Below, in pieces: positions 46,125 through 59,174 of a stretch of 64,000 nt of DNA. Both the position numbers and the translations under genes were made by a program. This stretch comes from Dicyema japonicum (Eukaryota > Dicyemida > Rhombozoa > Dicyemidae), in the NCBI GenBank assembly GCA_011109175.1, contig RDEW01000001.1, positions 5,724 to 69,723 of the forward strand, read 5' to 3'. The notes under the pieces are model-generated. The model was not told the origin of the DNA and searched no databases. It saw only the letters and a program-made list of their open reading frames with translations. Position 1 is the stretch's first letter; every line of letters starts with the position of its first letter.

Positions 46125-47860
46125 TTAACACAAATGTTGAACATTATGGTAAAGTTATTAGACACTGACAAATTTATTTAACTATTATTGAACACGTCGA
46201 AAAACCATGTTAATTGTGTGAATTTAATTAAATTATTTTTTTTATTTTATTTATTAATAAAATTAGAATTATTTATAACGACAGTAATTTATTGTTTCAT
46301 GTTGTACTTCTCATTTTACATTTTGACAACACAGAAAAATTGCCAAAACGAAGTAATGGATCGTGGTTCTCTGTATAAAACAATGATTATTCAGAACTGG
46401 AATGAATGTCAATTTTCTGGCGTATACTCTGATTCTCAAATATATGAATTAAGATTACATTAAATTTCAACATGATGTCAATTTTTCAGTTAAGGGAATG
46501 AAATTACAGAATGTGTATTAAATATTAATTATTCATAGTAACTGTCAGAATCATGAGTTTAAAATATGTAAACAACCAAATCTTAAAATCCCATCTAGCA
46601 TTTACGACTTGTTATATATATTTTTATAGTATAGACTTTTGCAAGTATGTAATTCCTTCACATTCATAACAATCGATTTTGCGGAACATTTATCATTCTC
46701 AAATATGTCTACATTTTTTTGTAATTTACGTAGCATCTTTCCTCAAAGAATAAAAGTTATTCAAATTTGTAGAATTGGTTCTAATTTTGTTGAATTGCAT
46801 AAGTATGTTAATAATATAGTGTTATCGTGTGCAAGAATCCATTTGATAATCCAGAGGCGTATGATATCATATTTAGTATAGACATATGGCACAACCTCGT
46901 CATTCAATACATATTGAAGATAATCACTTGTAGATGTTCGAAAGTAATACATTTAGAGTAGGCAACACGCGATAGAAGAAACACGTAATTAGTAATGTAT
47001 TTCAGACTGCAGTGCCATTAGGGACAAGAACAATGTAGTTTGGCATTTGCGGAGTTTAATACAACATTTAAACTAACCTGATCGGTTATTTTTAGGGATA
47101 TAAATTGGTGTTAATTAATTGAAATCGTGATTTAAATAATATCCTGATTCGCTCTCTTGCCTCGGATAGAATAATATCATTTCAAAATCGATGAAGGAAT
47201 TAATCGAATGATTGGTGTTAAAAAATGGACAGTTTTCCTCAGATTTATGCAGAATGATGTGAGCATTATCACAATTCATATAGGGACTTTAATCACAAGC
47301 TTTGCTCTCACATGCTTACTGTCACAAGGAAGATTAATATTTTCAAACAGTTGAGAACGATGATGGGACTATTGAGTCTATTAGGAACATCTTCATTTCA
47401 CCGCGATTACTACAATATAATCCAAAATCGAACCATCTTAACACAAAAGTTCATACAACTCCTTGTGGAAGATTCAGATAGGATCAAAAGATCAAAACAC
47501 ACACAAGGAAGTTTATCTTCCCTACCCATAAAGATCACAGTAAAACGAAACACTTGGGACTCCAGGCGTTATTGGTTACAACGAAGATATCAACGATCTA
47601 TTACTTCTTCGTCTTGGCAATTTTTATGTGTTGTCAGAACGTAAAATGAGAAGTTCAAATGATAAAAGTGAACAGCTATAAGATTAAACATCAAAATAAT
47701 GAATTTACGTGTAACAACAAGAAATTAGCAGTCGTCTTAAATAATATTAATTTTATTAATAAATAAAATTAAAAAATAATTTAATTAAATTCACACAATT
47801 AACATGATTTTCCGACGTGTTCAATAATTTACCATAAAGTTAAATAAATTTGTCAAAGTG
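46125..47860. mobile_element. 1.75 kb element with long inverted repeats, unit C
   Basis: Same structure as 17480-19225, arms at about 46125-46370 and 47580-47860. Interior ORFs (46639-46881 plus, 47312-47644 plus, 46761-46952 minus) differ in extent from unit B because of indels. None is recognised. Confidence 0.5.
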
Positions 47861-48189
47861 TCAATAACTTGCCATAATGTCTAATAACTTTGTCAAAATG
47901 TTTAAAAATTTTGTTAAAAAATTAATATTTTTTAATAATGATTAATTAAAAATCAATTTGCGCAAAAATCAATTTTACATGAATTCTGAAGATAGGCTAT
48001 AACTTTGTTTGACGAGGACAGTTTAAGGTTGATACGGGTTCTACTTTCAAAATAGAATTGAAAGTCTGGGTTGACTCTGAGCGCTCTCGCAAAATTAATA
48101 TGCCAATTGCTTTTCAGAAGGTAACTCACTCAGTTAAACAATTCTCTTGTTCAACTGAAGCTTCTTCGTGATTTAAGAATTTGTCCTCT

Positions 48190-48900
48190 TCTATCCAGGA
48201 ATTAATATTTGCGGATGACCTGGATTTTGTTTTCGAACTATCAATAATTTCAGAATTGCTCTTATTCATGCTCATAAGGTGTTTGGAGAGTAATTCCTTA
48301 AAATGAACGAACAAAAATCGAGGTTAATACAATCAAATGGGAAAGCAACTCACCGATGAGATTTGATGGTGAGCAAATAAAGTCTGGTCTTTGTAGCGAC
48401 CTGAAGGATGTTCAACAATATACTGAACAGACTAAAATCGACACGTCTGAGAAACGCGCATGTTAGGACAAGTAAAAGTACGACTATGCAGTGAATTCTT
48501 CCTACTCATACTGTTCTAGAACTCGGGTACGTGGGGACTAACTCAAAACATGTGTTGATAACTTAATTGCTTTCGACAGAAAACAACTAATGACTCCACT
48601 AGGAATACACTACCAAATCGTGATAAAAAACCTGGATAAAATGATTACTAAGCTCCAATGGGGATTATTTGCGCATATATTACGGATGAATCATATCGTT
48701 CCTGCATACGATATTATGGAATCATCATTTTCTGTTCAGGGCCTTTTAGAAGAAGTCAAAAAACAACTTTGGCATCAATAATGAATATCGATCTAAAATA
48801 TTCTAATGGACGCAGAGATCTAAACAACCTCCGTAAAATCGCAATCTCGATAAGAATGTGGTTGTGTCTAACAGTCTCAAAGGTAATATAGCCCACTATT
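48190..48900 (+). pseudogene. LINE RT 3' fragment, unit C
   Basis: Same as 19500-20183 but extends past the unit border: QWGLFAHILRMN, then RRDLNNLRKIAISIRMW, ending VSKVI and a stop. This matches the WSLFGHILR and DLDYLRDLA blocks of the LINE at 33860-36834. The unit border therefore lies inside LINE coding sequence. Confidence 0.7.
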
Positions 48901-49175
48901 TTATCGAACTACACCTTCAGGCCTTCCGGATAGAAAATTTCGGATCTATCAACCTCAACGAGATTATAGTCCAAGCTTGCATAAGATTAATTCTGATGTG
49001 TCGTCATCAACGTCAATCACAACCAATTAATGCTGAAACGCGAGCTCTAAAAAAACGAAAAATAATCTGAAGAACCTCTAAAGATAATATGTGGAAGAAC
49101 TGAAAGGATATCAAAACCAAATAAAGAAATCACGCGGAACATAACAAAATACTAAAGAACAACAAAGCCTCCTCC

Positions 49176-50741
49176 TTGCCCTCTTCGTTCAGGCCAATTT
49201 CCTTAACATCTGTTGTCTCAAAAATCCTCGAAAGGATCATTCTTAACGAAATCACTCCCTACCTCGACCTCTCCGACTCACAACATGGTTTCCGTCATTT
49301 ACACTCGACCACCACGCACTTACTGACACTAACCCAATACATCTCCAACGGTTTCAACAACTGCAAACCCCCGGAACGAACTGTCTTGGCCTCTATTGAC
49401 CTAACTAAAGCTTTCGACAGAATCTCCCGTGTGGTCCTCTGCAACAAGATCTATTCTACAAATATTCCCTCTGTATGGAAGTCATGGCTCACAAATTTCC
49501 TCTCGGGAAGACTGGGTCATACGTGTCTATATTCAAATCTATCAAGATATCGACTCCTACCAAACGGTGTTCCCCAGGGATCAGTCCTTTCACCCTCACT
49601 TTTCAACCTTTACGTCAAAGACATCCCAACAACCCAAAATACGTTACTATTGACATATGCCGATGATCTAGTAATCGCATCCAGGAGTGGCGATGTTCGA
49701 CTGGCCACCGAAAAAGTGCAGTACCACCTGAACTTGCTATCCGACTGGATGAACTTAAACTGGATGAGTGTTTCCACCTCGAAGTCATCAGCTACCCTGT
49801 TCACAACCGATCGAAGACAATTCAACCTAAACCCCACACTCTCGTTGGGAGACGAACCACTCCCCTTAAATAAATACCCGAAGATCCTTGGAGTTGTCTT
49901 CGATCCTTCACTCTGTTTCAACAGACAAGTGGAGGAAGTAATGACAAAAGCCAAGCGGAAACTTAACATATTACGGGCAGTAGCTGGCCACTCAAACGGT
50001 CAGCAAAAAGAAAACTTAACTCTTCTCTACAAGCAGTTCATCAGGACTACACTCAACTACGCCTCACCAAGTTGGGCCCCCTCAATCTCCTTGTCCCTTT
50101 CTCAAGAACTGCAGAAAGTGCAAAACTCGGCGCTGAGAATAATAACTGGCTGTTTAAAGTCAACCCCCACCGACCATTTACATTGGGAGTCGAAAATCCT
50201 CCCGCTCTATGACCACCTGGAAATGCGTAATTTACAATTCCTACGGCAGTCGTTCGACCCGAATCACCCAGTTCACGCTCTGCTAAGTAACAATAACCTC
50301 AGATACATACGCAGGACCCTCTTTGACCTACAAAGAGCCTTGTCGAAGATCACCCCCCTCAAGAAGACTCAACTTGGACCCGCCGAATACATGATTTCAT
50401 CTCGACACGGGCCATTAGGACACTTCAATATAACAAAGTCTTGGAGCGCTTCCCCCCTGATATCAGTCCAACGGAACAATCGCTCCCGAGGAAGATCAGA
50501 ATCGGACTGGCTCGCCTACGATGTGGACACCACCCTTTCTGGCTGGCAGAGTAGTTCGGGACTTTTTCCCTGCCCTGGACCACCGGATGCAAAAGTCGAG
50601 GATCTCTGGGAGCGGCCTGTCCGGACTGCACGCTCTCTGATGGTCGCCGGCTTCCCACTTGCTGGCGAAGCCGGGGTTAATAATTTAATTTATAACAAAA
50701 CACAACAAAGAACGTTGGCAATCCATGCTCAGAAAAGCTAG
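49176..50741 (+). mobile_element. Jockey-like non-LTR retrotransposon, RT ORF of 521 codons
   Basis: An RT domain open throughout. It has FRPISLTSVVSKILERI at the N-terminus, HGFRHLHSTTTHLL, SIDLTKAFDRIS (motif A), NGVPQGSVLSPSLFNLYV (motif B), LTYADDLVIAS (motif C, YADD), LGVVFDPSL, then the thumb with LLYKQFIRTTLNYASPSWA. The C-terminal segment DLWERPVRTARSLMVAG also appears at 61848-62066. The natural end is probably GEAGVNN plus a TAA-rich tail near 50680. The endonuclease half is missing, so it is 5'-truncated. It has the best preserved catalytic RT in the window and a higher GC content than its flanks, consistent with a recent arrival. Confidence 0.92.
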
Positions 50742-51090
50742 GAATAATACTTTCTTCACTGTATTATGGAAATCGATAAGGATGCACAAGAAATGCTCTC
50801 CACATTTAAATGGACATGGAGAGCCATGACATTGTGAAGTACTATGTTCCGTGAAAATCGAAGCTAGCTAAAAAGGGCTTCCAAAATTTCGAAACAATGG
50901 ACTTCTGGAAAGTCCCAGTCTTCATTAATGGAATCTTTAAGAACCGAGGCACGTGCCATTGCGACTACGAGGATTCAGTTATACTGCCGATACGCACTTA
51001 CATGGGTTTGAAGAAAGAACATCCTGCTGAAGTCTCTCTTGGGACGTGTCGGGATCACGTGATTAGTTAGTTTGGTGTTATTGTGGTCTT
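50742..51090 (+). mobile_element. Second LINE 3' end, downstream of the jockey-like ORF
   Basis: Broken frame with LPIRTYMGLKKEHPAEVSLG and CRDHVIS, then GATTAGTTAGTTTGGTG. It pairs with 26700-27180 (minus) and about 21.9 kb (plus), so it belongs to another LINE group. Confidence 0.4.
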
Positions 51091-52420
51091 TGAAATTTTT
51101 TTATTTCATTATTTATGATACTCTGTCTCCCACATGTTAGTGAGGTTGGGAAACTAACAAGGAGGCAACTGGAAAGGTTATAACTGCTGTTAGAAAATAT
51201 CGTGGCGAATTTTCCAACACATTTGTAACTACGAAAACATAGAATCTTTTGTCTAGGTGTCACTATCGAATCTGATTTTCCCTTCATAAGTTTGACATTA
51301 CAAGCTTACAAGACTTTTCTGGGTATTTTCCTTCACTACTACTACCAAAAATTTAAAAAAATTTACGTAAAAAGAAACTTGCAAGAAGCTGCTTTTTCAG
51401 GTTTTACTTGCATTTATTATACCACATAGATTGTCAAGAAATAAATGTGTAAAAAACTAGCTATTAAGTGACCCCAGCATCCAATAAGGATCTAATTCTC
51501 TCCATCTGATCCGTTAACAATTCTATGGTATTCCGGAAATGTCTCCGCTAATGTCTATGTAGTACTTGATAGGAGTACTGTATCTTTACGATACTATTGA
51601 AGATACTGGATGAGAAAGTAGTATGGAATAAGGTAAAGCGTAACCCAAAGTATTGATATGCTTATAGGAAATGTGGAAGTTATTTAAAAAAAACCCTGGC
51701 CATTTTGCAACGTTGCCTCATCAGAAACGAGGTCGCCAATGGGGATGTCCGTGTGGTGCATAATTCTCCGCCTAAGGGATTTCAAACGGTCCACCCTCGA
51801 AGGGGAATCGCAAACCTCAGGCGGAGTAGGCATGTTCAATGGTAGTACGATGATATTTTGTGCTGCTCGTAGTATAATAGCAAATTAATAAAAGAACCTA
51901 CCAGAATATGTCATTTCTTCTTAAATGTACTCAGATTCCTTAATTTTATCCAAGGCAGGATTCCACATCATAACCATGGATTAAGTGCATTAATCCGTCA
52001 GTTCATATATCCTTTAAAAAATTGGATGATAAATCACCACTCCTCTTGAGAAGATGAAGTTCAGTCACGTTAAGTTACTAGTTTTCCCGCTTAAAAAACC
52101 TAATATTGTAATCTTATTTATTTAACCTCTAGCATACAATATTTGTTAAGTACAGCTCAATCATGGATAATTAATCCATTCTAGAACTCGTCACCATGGA
52201 ACAAAATGGTGTTCCAGTTGAATTAATAGATGAATACGTTAGAATGCCGGCCAAAGAATGGGTGTCTCTTGAGTAGGTGGATCCAATGACGCCACCCGAA
52301 AAGAAGAAGACAAATATTCAATCAAATGGAAGAAGTTCGGAATTTGTTACTCCTAAAGGTAGTTTATCCCAATATTGTTAAGACAAGATTTGACCCATCT
52401 ACGTGTGTTGATGCATACTC
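51091..52420. other. No recognised gene
   Basis: 51600-51690 is a diverged inverse copy of 17395-17480. The remainder is AT-rich without clear features. Confidence 0.4.
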
Positions 52421-52429
52421 TCCGAAGAA

Positions 52430-52700
52430 TTTGGCCGCTCCAGTCTCTGACCCAGGTCATGCTTCTAAATAATCCGAGGATCAGGAGAGAAGGCAATACT
52501 GAGAATTTCGGAGGATCACCTGTTTGTCCCATTTTTGTTGGGACGTCAGAAATCTTTTTCACAAGCTGACGATCTAGTCTTCTAGATTGGCTCAATTATC
52601 CAAAGGGTCACCAATGATCCACGTGAGACTGATATGTTTCGGGGCATATCTCGATAGCAATCTTCAGAGGAAACAGCATGGCCATTAAATCTCCTTAATT
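52430..52700 (+). mobile_element. Diverged LINE N-terminal fragment
   Basis: Reads GSIIQRVTNDPRETDMF, then in another frame ISIAIFRGNSMAIKS. Homologous to 12117-12420 and 42529-42830, but about a third of positions differ. Confidence 0.5.
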
Positions 52701-52824
52701 TTAGTGCTCTTTTAACTTTAATCTTTTTAATTCAATCATTTCAATCAATAATGTAAGTTCCTATGACAAGGTCTCCTTTATGCGCAAATCTTGAAATTCA
52801 TCGATGTAATGAAAAACGAGTTTT

Positions 52825-53064
52825 TCAATAGAAAATAAAACATGTTTTCAATATTCTCCTACAAAAACAAAGTCGACGGGAAACAGAGTTATCTGACAAA
52901 AGTATCTTCATTATTTTTTGTTCAAATTTATGACCAAGTATAATCCGAGCAATGACACGACAAACAGGAATTATCAGGTTTTCGCCAATGGTATGAGGTT
53001 GCAGTTCATTTGCTATCAATTCAGAAATCAGATATGAAAAGTTCAATGATTCCGATGAGCTCAC
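52825..53064 (-). pseudogene. hAT transposase fragment (ZBED/SCAND3-type)
   Basis: 80 codons: SYLISELIANELQPHTIGEN, LIIPVCRVIARIILG and LLSDNSVSRRL. This matches the N-terminal part of hAT transposases and host proteins derived from them (ELIAKxxKPHTIGE...LSNDTVSRRI). The downstream catalytic region is missing. Confidence 0.75.
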
Positions 53065-53069
53065 AAAGT

Positions 53070-54435
53070 ATCACTAAACAACATTTGATTAGATCTACAA
53101 TACATAGTAAAACTAAAAAATACTTGTGTTGTTTTTTCAAACGATAAAATAATCCACAGTTTTTTGAAATAGTCCGAATCTTGAAAGTAAATTGTTTCTT
53201 GAAACCTCATGCAAATTAGTTTTTTAAATCCAAATGACAAATAATAATCTTTGTATAATTGACGAACTGATTTACAAATTTAAAAACAAATAATGTAAAT
53301 AATTTTATTCAAATTTTTATTTGGCTTGCGGCCACTAGAAATTGTCTCGAAACACACTTTGACAATTTCTGTTATAGGCTCACCCTCCGGTGTCTTGCAA
53401 GCCTCCTGATTGACCTGATAAACTGAGTAGTCATTGGGTCTAAAATATGAGCCGTCTCAAACAAGATCGACTTGAATGCGACCGACTTCAAATGTCATAG
53501 TACTTCCTTTATTCAAAACTTAATTGGTGCTCTCTGCGAAACTTGCGCAATGATGACTTAAGCAGATTCGCGTAGAGAAAGTTTGTGTGCACGTTGAATC
53601 CCAAACAAGACACCTCCATTGGCACTACGACATGGTCTTTACGCCAACCCTCATGTCATCACCTCTGTCAAGACCGATGAGTAAACCTCACGACACTCGA
53701 GTTTATCATGGCGTGACAAAGAAATCTCCCGGACAAGGGAATTTGCAATTTTTATTATTGCAAATTTCTGCTTATTTTATGAACACGATTTGACTAATAT
53801 GTTTAAAAAAATGAATCATTATTTTTTATAATTTTAATTGAAGTTTAATTTTTTTCTAAAATTTGTTCTTTTATAGCTATTAATATTTGTAATTAGGTCT
53901 CGTTGGGTCAATCCATCATTTGTACAAAGATTGAAAAGATAATAGATTTCAGAAAAAAGTCTTTAAGAATGAATTCACTCATTAATTCTTCAACAGTAAT
54001 GTGAATCAATTTTTTTTATAAAAAAAATTAAAAATTTAATTAAAATTAATATTAAAAATCAGTACAGTCTGACAAAGATTAGGTGCTCTTAGGTATGACC
54101 TTCAGTGAAGTTGCTAACTTACTGATCCCAGTTCTTGCATTTACAGTGAGACGCATCCTGTCATCGCCTATTGTGGGAATCTATCCAGCAGAGTGGAAGG
54201 CGGAGCTTTTTATAGTTGAAAAATGAAACAGTCTCTCTCCAGTAGTAAAGAACTTTTTTGATTCGAATAATGATTGGATTGTGATCGGAAGATAATCATA
54301 ATGCACCGCCCAAGATGTGTCGGTACAAGGTTTGGGGAACAGAAAGTAATGTCTGGGGGCGTTGATGGTTCTTCTTTTTTGTAAGATGTCCTAATTTGCT
54401 TCCTGGGGTTGTTGAGGATTGTCAGAGAGGTGTTC
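53070..54435. other. No recognised gene
   Basis: AT-rich. A 68-codon ORF at 53587-53793 is not recognised. 53330-53720 is more GC-balanced than its surroundings and may be old coding sequence, but I cannot name it. Confidence 0.4.
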
Positions 54436-54439
54436 ATTG

Positions 54440-54815
54440 AATATTTATTTATTTTATTTATTTAACACTGAAGACCACGGTAAAACCAAAACTAAATATC
54501 ACGTGATCCCGATGCGCTCCGCCAAAATCCTCATTCTTTCCCGGTGCTCCTCCCTCGTACCCTCGTAATGGGCAGCTGACTTTATTTGCAGAGCCACCTT
54601 CCTGCATGCCGGAGTTTTGTTTAATGAGGGCCTCCAGAGTAGTCGGTCCGGTTCTGTGTCTCCCACAAGACTACGCTCCGTCATTCTGAAAGCCTTTTTT
54701 TGAACGTCCTAGATTTTCTTAGTTTTCGTCCATGATAATGAAGGTCCCCACGAAGCACACGCGTGCGAGAAGCATGGTTCGATGCATTGCTTGTAAATGT
54801 TCAATATTAAAATAT
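54440..54815 (-). mobile_element. 5'-truncated LINE, GIT-ending family
   Basis: Minus frame: IYKQCIEPCFSHACASWGPS, then MTERSLVGDTEPDRLLWRP to RMRILAERIGIT, with a TTTA-rich tail (54445-54462). Same family and same end as 41988-42414. I could not define a target-site duplication. Confidence 0.75.
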
Positions 54816-54925
54816 ATCTATAAAATTAAATAATTAATCAACAAAATTAATTAATTTATCGTGAACAAATGCGTCTAGTGTGATTAACTAAGAAAAATTA
54901 AAGAAATTAAAGGAAATCAGTAATA

Positions 54926-56154
54926 CAGTCGAACCCCGGGGTGGGGCATCAAAGTGCCCCAAAAAGCGGGGGTGCCCTCTAAAACAGGGGTTTGGTTCAA
55001 ACTATTGATTTATGGTTGATTTAACTTAAACTTTTGTTTACTTTGCGAAAAAGGAACTTCTTCACTTCTTCCAAAGTGTTTATAAAATAAGTTGTGATTT
55101 TTTGCTCTATAGTTTAATAGATTTCTATTCTATGTTTTTTATTCGATTTTTATTAATTAACAAATTATTATTTCAAAGCATTTTTTTGAAATAATCAGTC
55201 AATTTCAAATTTTTTTTATTTCTTAGATCTTTCCAAGTTGAAATCTAAACTCATAATATTTTGTAATGTCTCAAAAGATGTATTTTGAGCTACATTTCTA
55301 ACTTATCCATCATTTCATAAGTTTCTGATATCGTTGTTTTGTCCTCTGTGTCAACTCCATTATAAAACTCGCAACTTGACTAGATCTTCGTTTTCTTCAG
55401 ATATTACTTTAGATACTATTTCTTCCAGGAGTTCTTCCCCACAATTTTTATCTTCAACTGATTCTTCTCTATTTTCCTCAATTTTCTTCCAACAATTAAT
55501 TATTGTTGCTTCTTTAACTTCCATCCACGCTTTTTTAACAAGTACCATAATCTGTCGCATATTTATATTTTTCAAAGATTTAAGATTAATTGTTGTATCG
55601 TCTAACCAACCGTTTGAGGCTTTAAAAGATGTTGAATAATTCAATTTTGTCGATATTTTTTTCGCGATGGCTTTGATTAAAGTACCCGAAATAGAAAAGG
55701 AATCATCCCTCAAACGACGAAAAGCATTAAAAGTTAATCCGTCAAGTTTTTCAAATTGATTGACTTCATTTGAAACTGGTTCAACTTTATCTATTTGAAC
55801 TAATCTTGAAATGACTGATCCGGTATTAATGAAAGAAGAAATGTTTTTTTTTGATTCGGGAAATAGTGCATTTGCTTATCTTGAATTTTTTTGCAACTTC
55901 TATTTCAGAAGAAGTTTGTAGACACTTTGCAATTTTAATTTTTGTTTCAATAGAAATTTTGGAAGGCATTACACAAAGACAATTATCACGTGTTCAAAAA
56001 TAATATTATTCAAAATACGTAAAGTGCCCCATACTGGGGTTTTAATAATTTCCAAATTTGGAAATTATTAATGGAAAATGTACTAGAAAATAAAATCGCC
56101 CCAAAAAGCGAGGGTGCCTCAAGGCGGGGGTTTTATTGGGGCGGGGTTCGACTG
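54926..56154 (-). mobile_element. Tigger/pogo-like element with intact ends, DDE domain deleted
   Basis: 1229 bp from CAGTCGAACCCCG to its inverted copy CGGGGTTCGACTG, flanked by TA on both sides. On the minus strand the transposase starts at 55969 (MPSKISIETKIKIAKCL, then KFKISKCTISRIKK), is shifted by a run of nine T's near 55843-55851, and continues through FNAFRRLRDDSFSISGTLI and FKASNGWLD (CENP-B-like HTH). It then jumps directly to the C-terminal region (VKKAWMEVKEATIINCWKK), ending at 55360. The whole catalytic core is absent without loss of frame. G-rich subterminal repeats (GCCCCAAAAAGCG) occur at both ends. Confidence 0.9.
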
Positions 56155-56159
56155 TATTA

Positions 56160-56805
56160 ACCATGGATAATATGTCATCACCTCAACTTTCTGATAAATA
56201 ACGATTTACTTATTTTTTTAATACACTCTGTTTGTTATTTACTAACCCCACGCACGCGTGCACATGGTCTAGGGCATGTCGTGAGTTTCGATTATTTGAA
56301 AAAAATATTGAGTCTTTTCTGGGACCTCCACAGCCCGGACTTGATGGGCATGTATTCTCAATTTGGTTAACCGACTGATCTGCTGATTCGTCACCCGCAT
56401 TTCTTGTGCACGTATCCTTAATTCGGTTAACCGACTACTATGGTGTTCTGTGATTCTTCATCCCACATGTGCTTAGGAGACTTGAAATAAGTATTTTATT
56501 ATTGCTTTTGTAAGAATAAAGTATGTTAATAATAAATTAACGCAGCCATCCATTCAACGTGGTCCCCGCCCACATTATCGATGTTGCCTCTTACAATTGC
56601 AACAGAAATCAACTGGAGAAGCCACCGGGTCTGTAAAAAAGTGTTTAAATTAGAAGTTTAAAAATTCAAGTTTTAATTTTTCACCCACGTGGGATGTTAG
56701 CCACGAGTCCTCGGTCGGCCAGGTCTTCTCTTCCCAGTAATATTGCTCAGCATAATGGTTTTTTCCAGTTAATCAGAGCGGACAACATGCCCAAAGAAGC
56801 CAACC
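56160..56805. other. No gene; short direct repeat
   Basis: GGTTAACCGACT occurs at about 56365 and 56425 within a longer imperfect direct repeat of about 60 bp. Nothing else is seen. Confidence 0.4.
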
Positions 56806-56810
56806 GTGTT

Positions 56811-57650
56811 TTACGATTCTTCCTCTAGCGAAATGTCCGTCTCTACCCGTTTGAATACATCGATGTTTGTTATTTTGGAAGTCCAACGGATTTTTAGTAA
56901 CCTCCTCCAGCACCACAGCTCAAAAGCATCAATTTTTTGTCTATCCGCCTTTTTCAATATCCATGTTTCTGCGCCGTATAGAAAATCCGGGAACACGATT
57001 GCATTAACCAGTCTGCATTTGGTCCTTGAGCAAATATCTTTGCTTTTTAAAATTCTATTAATTCTCTGGAAGGTGTCTCGTTTCATGGCAATTCGCCCTT
57101 TGATTTCCTTCTCTGAATCTTGGAATCAACTTCCTGAGGCCATCCTCTGTTTCAGCCAGTTAGGTTGTATCGTCAGCATAGCACAAATTATTGATGTTCC
57201 TGCCTCCAATTTTAATCCCGATATTTGATACAGTATCCAATTTAGTCATGATCATTTCGCCATAAATATTAAATAGGATGGGAGATAATAAGCATCCTTG
57301 TCTTACTCCTTTGCCAATTTTGAACCAATCGGTATCTCCATACACTGTTCTAACAATAGCTTCTTGATCCTTATAAAGAGATTTGATAAGCAATATCAAA
57401 TGGGCATCAAATCCAAATTCTTTTAAAGCGGACCACAGCTTGTCATGTATAACGGAATCATAAGCTTTCCGATAGTCAATGAAGCACGTCTACACTCTTT
57501 TGGGATTCATAAGCTTTCTCCATAATCTACCGGACATTTGCTATATGGTCACGTGTGCTTCGTCCCTTCCTGAATTTTGATTGGACATCCGGTAGAATCA
57601 TTTCGGCATTTGGCATTGACGATGTTGTTTATCTTTAGAAGTATTTTGCT
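56811..57650 (-). pseudogene. RTE/BovB-like LINE reverse transcriptase, broken
   Basis: Reading leftward: FRKGRSTRDHIANV near 57560, FIDYRKAYDSVIHDKLW (motif A) near 57470, GVRQGCLLSPILFNIYGE (motif B), RNINNLCYADDTT (motif C) to 57160, then the thumb with GAETWILKKADRQKIDAFE and LWCWRRLLKIRWTSK (56811-57086). These phrases are characteristic of RTE/BovB-type elements. A stop before motif A, a frame change after motif C and a truncated N-terminus show it is dead. Confidence 0.88.
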
Positions 57651-59170
57651 GACGTGGGGAGTTAAGGCTATTGTACGATAGTTTGAACAATACCTAAGAT
57701 ACTTATTCCACGGAATCTCTCTACCATTTCATCACTGTCACCTATTTGCAGAACTTTCATTATTGACCCATTCACTTTACGTGTCTTCTTTGTCTTTTAT
57801 TATATTTTAACTAAAATAAGCACAAATAAACTCTATTAACATTTGGGAGATCACTCATTAATATGTCAGTCACCACTTGTGCGTCCTCATGAAACACTGG
57901 TTAGTTATTTAATACATTAGCTATTATTGCAATATAATGACGATTGACTCTTCATTAACATCTTAGTGAATTTACTCATCACAACTATCAATCACTGTAC
58001 TTTTCTTTATCTGAGATAATTATCTCACCATGTTGACTAACTGGGGTTCCAACTTTACTTATAAAACCCCTAAGACAACATCACTATGAATGGAATCCCG
58101 AAGATAATAGAGCCATCCTCTATAGTCTCTCTTCCAATATTACCTTTTACAGTCTCCTCAATATTGAATTCCTCCAAGTATTATCTTTTATAGTTTCCTC
58201 CAATATAGAATCTCTCCCAATGTTATCTTCTATAGTCCTCCTCAATGGGGACCCTCTCAAAAATTGCTCTCTATTGACCTCTCAGATGCAGGTCCACCTT
58301 CACCATTAACCACCTGTCTTTTATTTCTTCACAGAAACTGCATTCAAAACCAGATAACTCCTAGGTGGAGTAACAGAACGATTGGGCATTAAAGATGGGT
58401 GATGAGACGACATAACTGGAGATTGTGAAGTCTCTGTTTGATCACTTATTATTCCAAATATAAAGTTTTAACTTCTAGTAAATCTAATATAACACGTGGT
58501 GATCTCCTAATTGCCGTATGAATTTTGTTTTTGTTGGAAAATAAACTCAAATATTGATTCTAAATATTATAAATGAGAATACAGTAAAATGCCGTTATCT
58601 TGGGGATTATTATTCTATTGGAAGTTTCATGACCGTAAACACGTGACTTTCTGAATTAGAGTGATGCTCATTCAACAAGTAGTTGTTCATCATCAGTGAT
58701 ACCTGTAAATAATAATAATTACTTAATCAGTCAATTACTCTTATCTGAATTTCCATTTAATGCCTTTTTTGCAACTCCCTGCTTTTGACTCATCACGACA
58801 TAAAAATAATGTCCGCCAATTATTATTTTTATTTATATAATATTAATTGTGACCAGCACATAAATGGACAGGTTGCATAAATTACAAAATAAATTATAAA
58901 AATAAATATTATCCTATTGTAGAGATATGTTTTTATATAAATTTTATTATAATCTTATGTTTTTAATTATTTTTTAATTACACGTGTAAGAACAATTTTG
59001 CCGAGATAGACCTAATAGTATGTGGTGGAATAGTTTATAAAACATAATGAGAGAAGATTACTGCCTTGTTTTAAACAAATGTGTTTATTTCCAAGTATTG
59101 GTTATTTATTTATTAGCTAGTCAAAAAATTGATGGACAAATTCACCCATTACTCCAATTATTTCCAAGAG
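57651..59170. other. Mostly noncoding; minisatellite and solitary transposon end inside
   Basis: No gene recognised. TACAGTAAAATGCCGTTATC at about 58582 resembles a pogo/Tigger terminal repeat after TA, but no partner was found nearby. Confidence 0.4.
58110..58255 (+). repeat. Minisatellite, about 41 bp units, three to four copies
   Basis: Units of the form TAGTCTCCTCCAATAT followed by a TATCTTTTA-like end repeat from about 58115 to 58250 with substitutions. Confidence 0.65.
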
Positions 59171-59174
59171 ACCG

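Larger units (their letters stand above)
36846..48851. repeat. 12 kb segmental repeat unit, copy C
   Basis: Same orientation and order as unit B (6140-20183). Differences from B: about 840 bp missing at 39190; an extra stretch of about 75 bp near 39840-39915 inside the LSU; a 427 bp LINE at 41988-42414; the B-specific 1.48 kb absent near 42830; about 220 bp missing at 45117; fewer copies of two short tandem repeats. Confidence 0.9.

Noticed and set aside
49429-49969. Additional ORFs overlapping the 521-codon RT (49429-49653, 49475-49666, 49610-49969)
   Set aside because: They are out-of-frame shadows of the RT gene.
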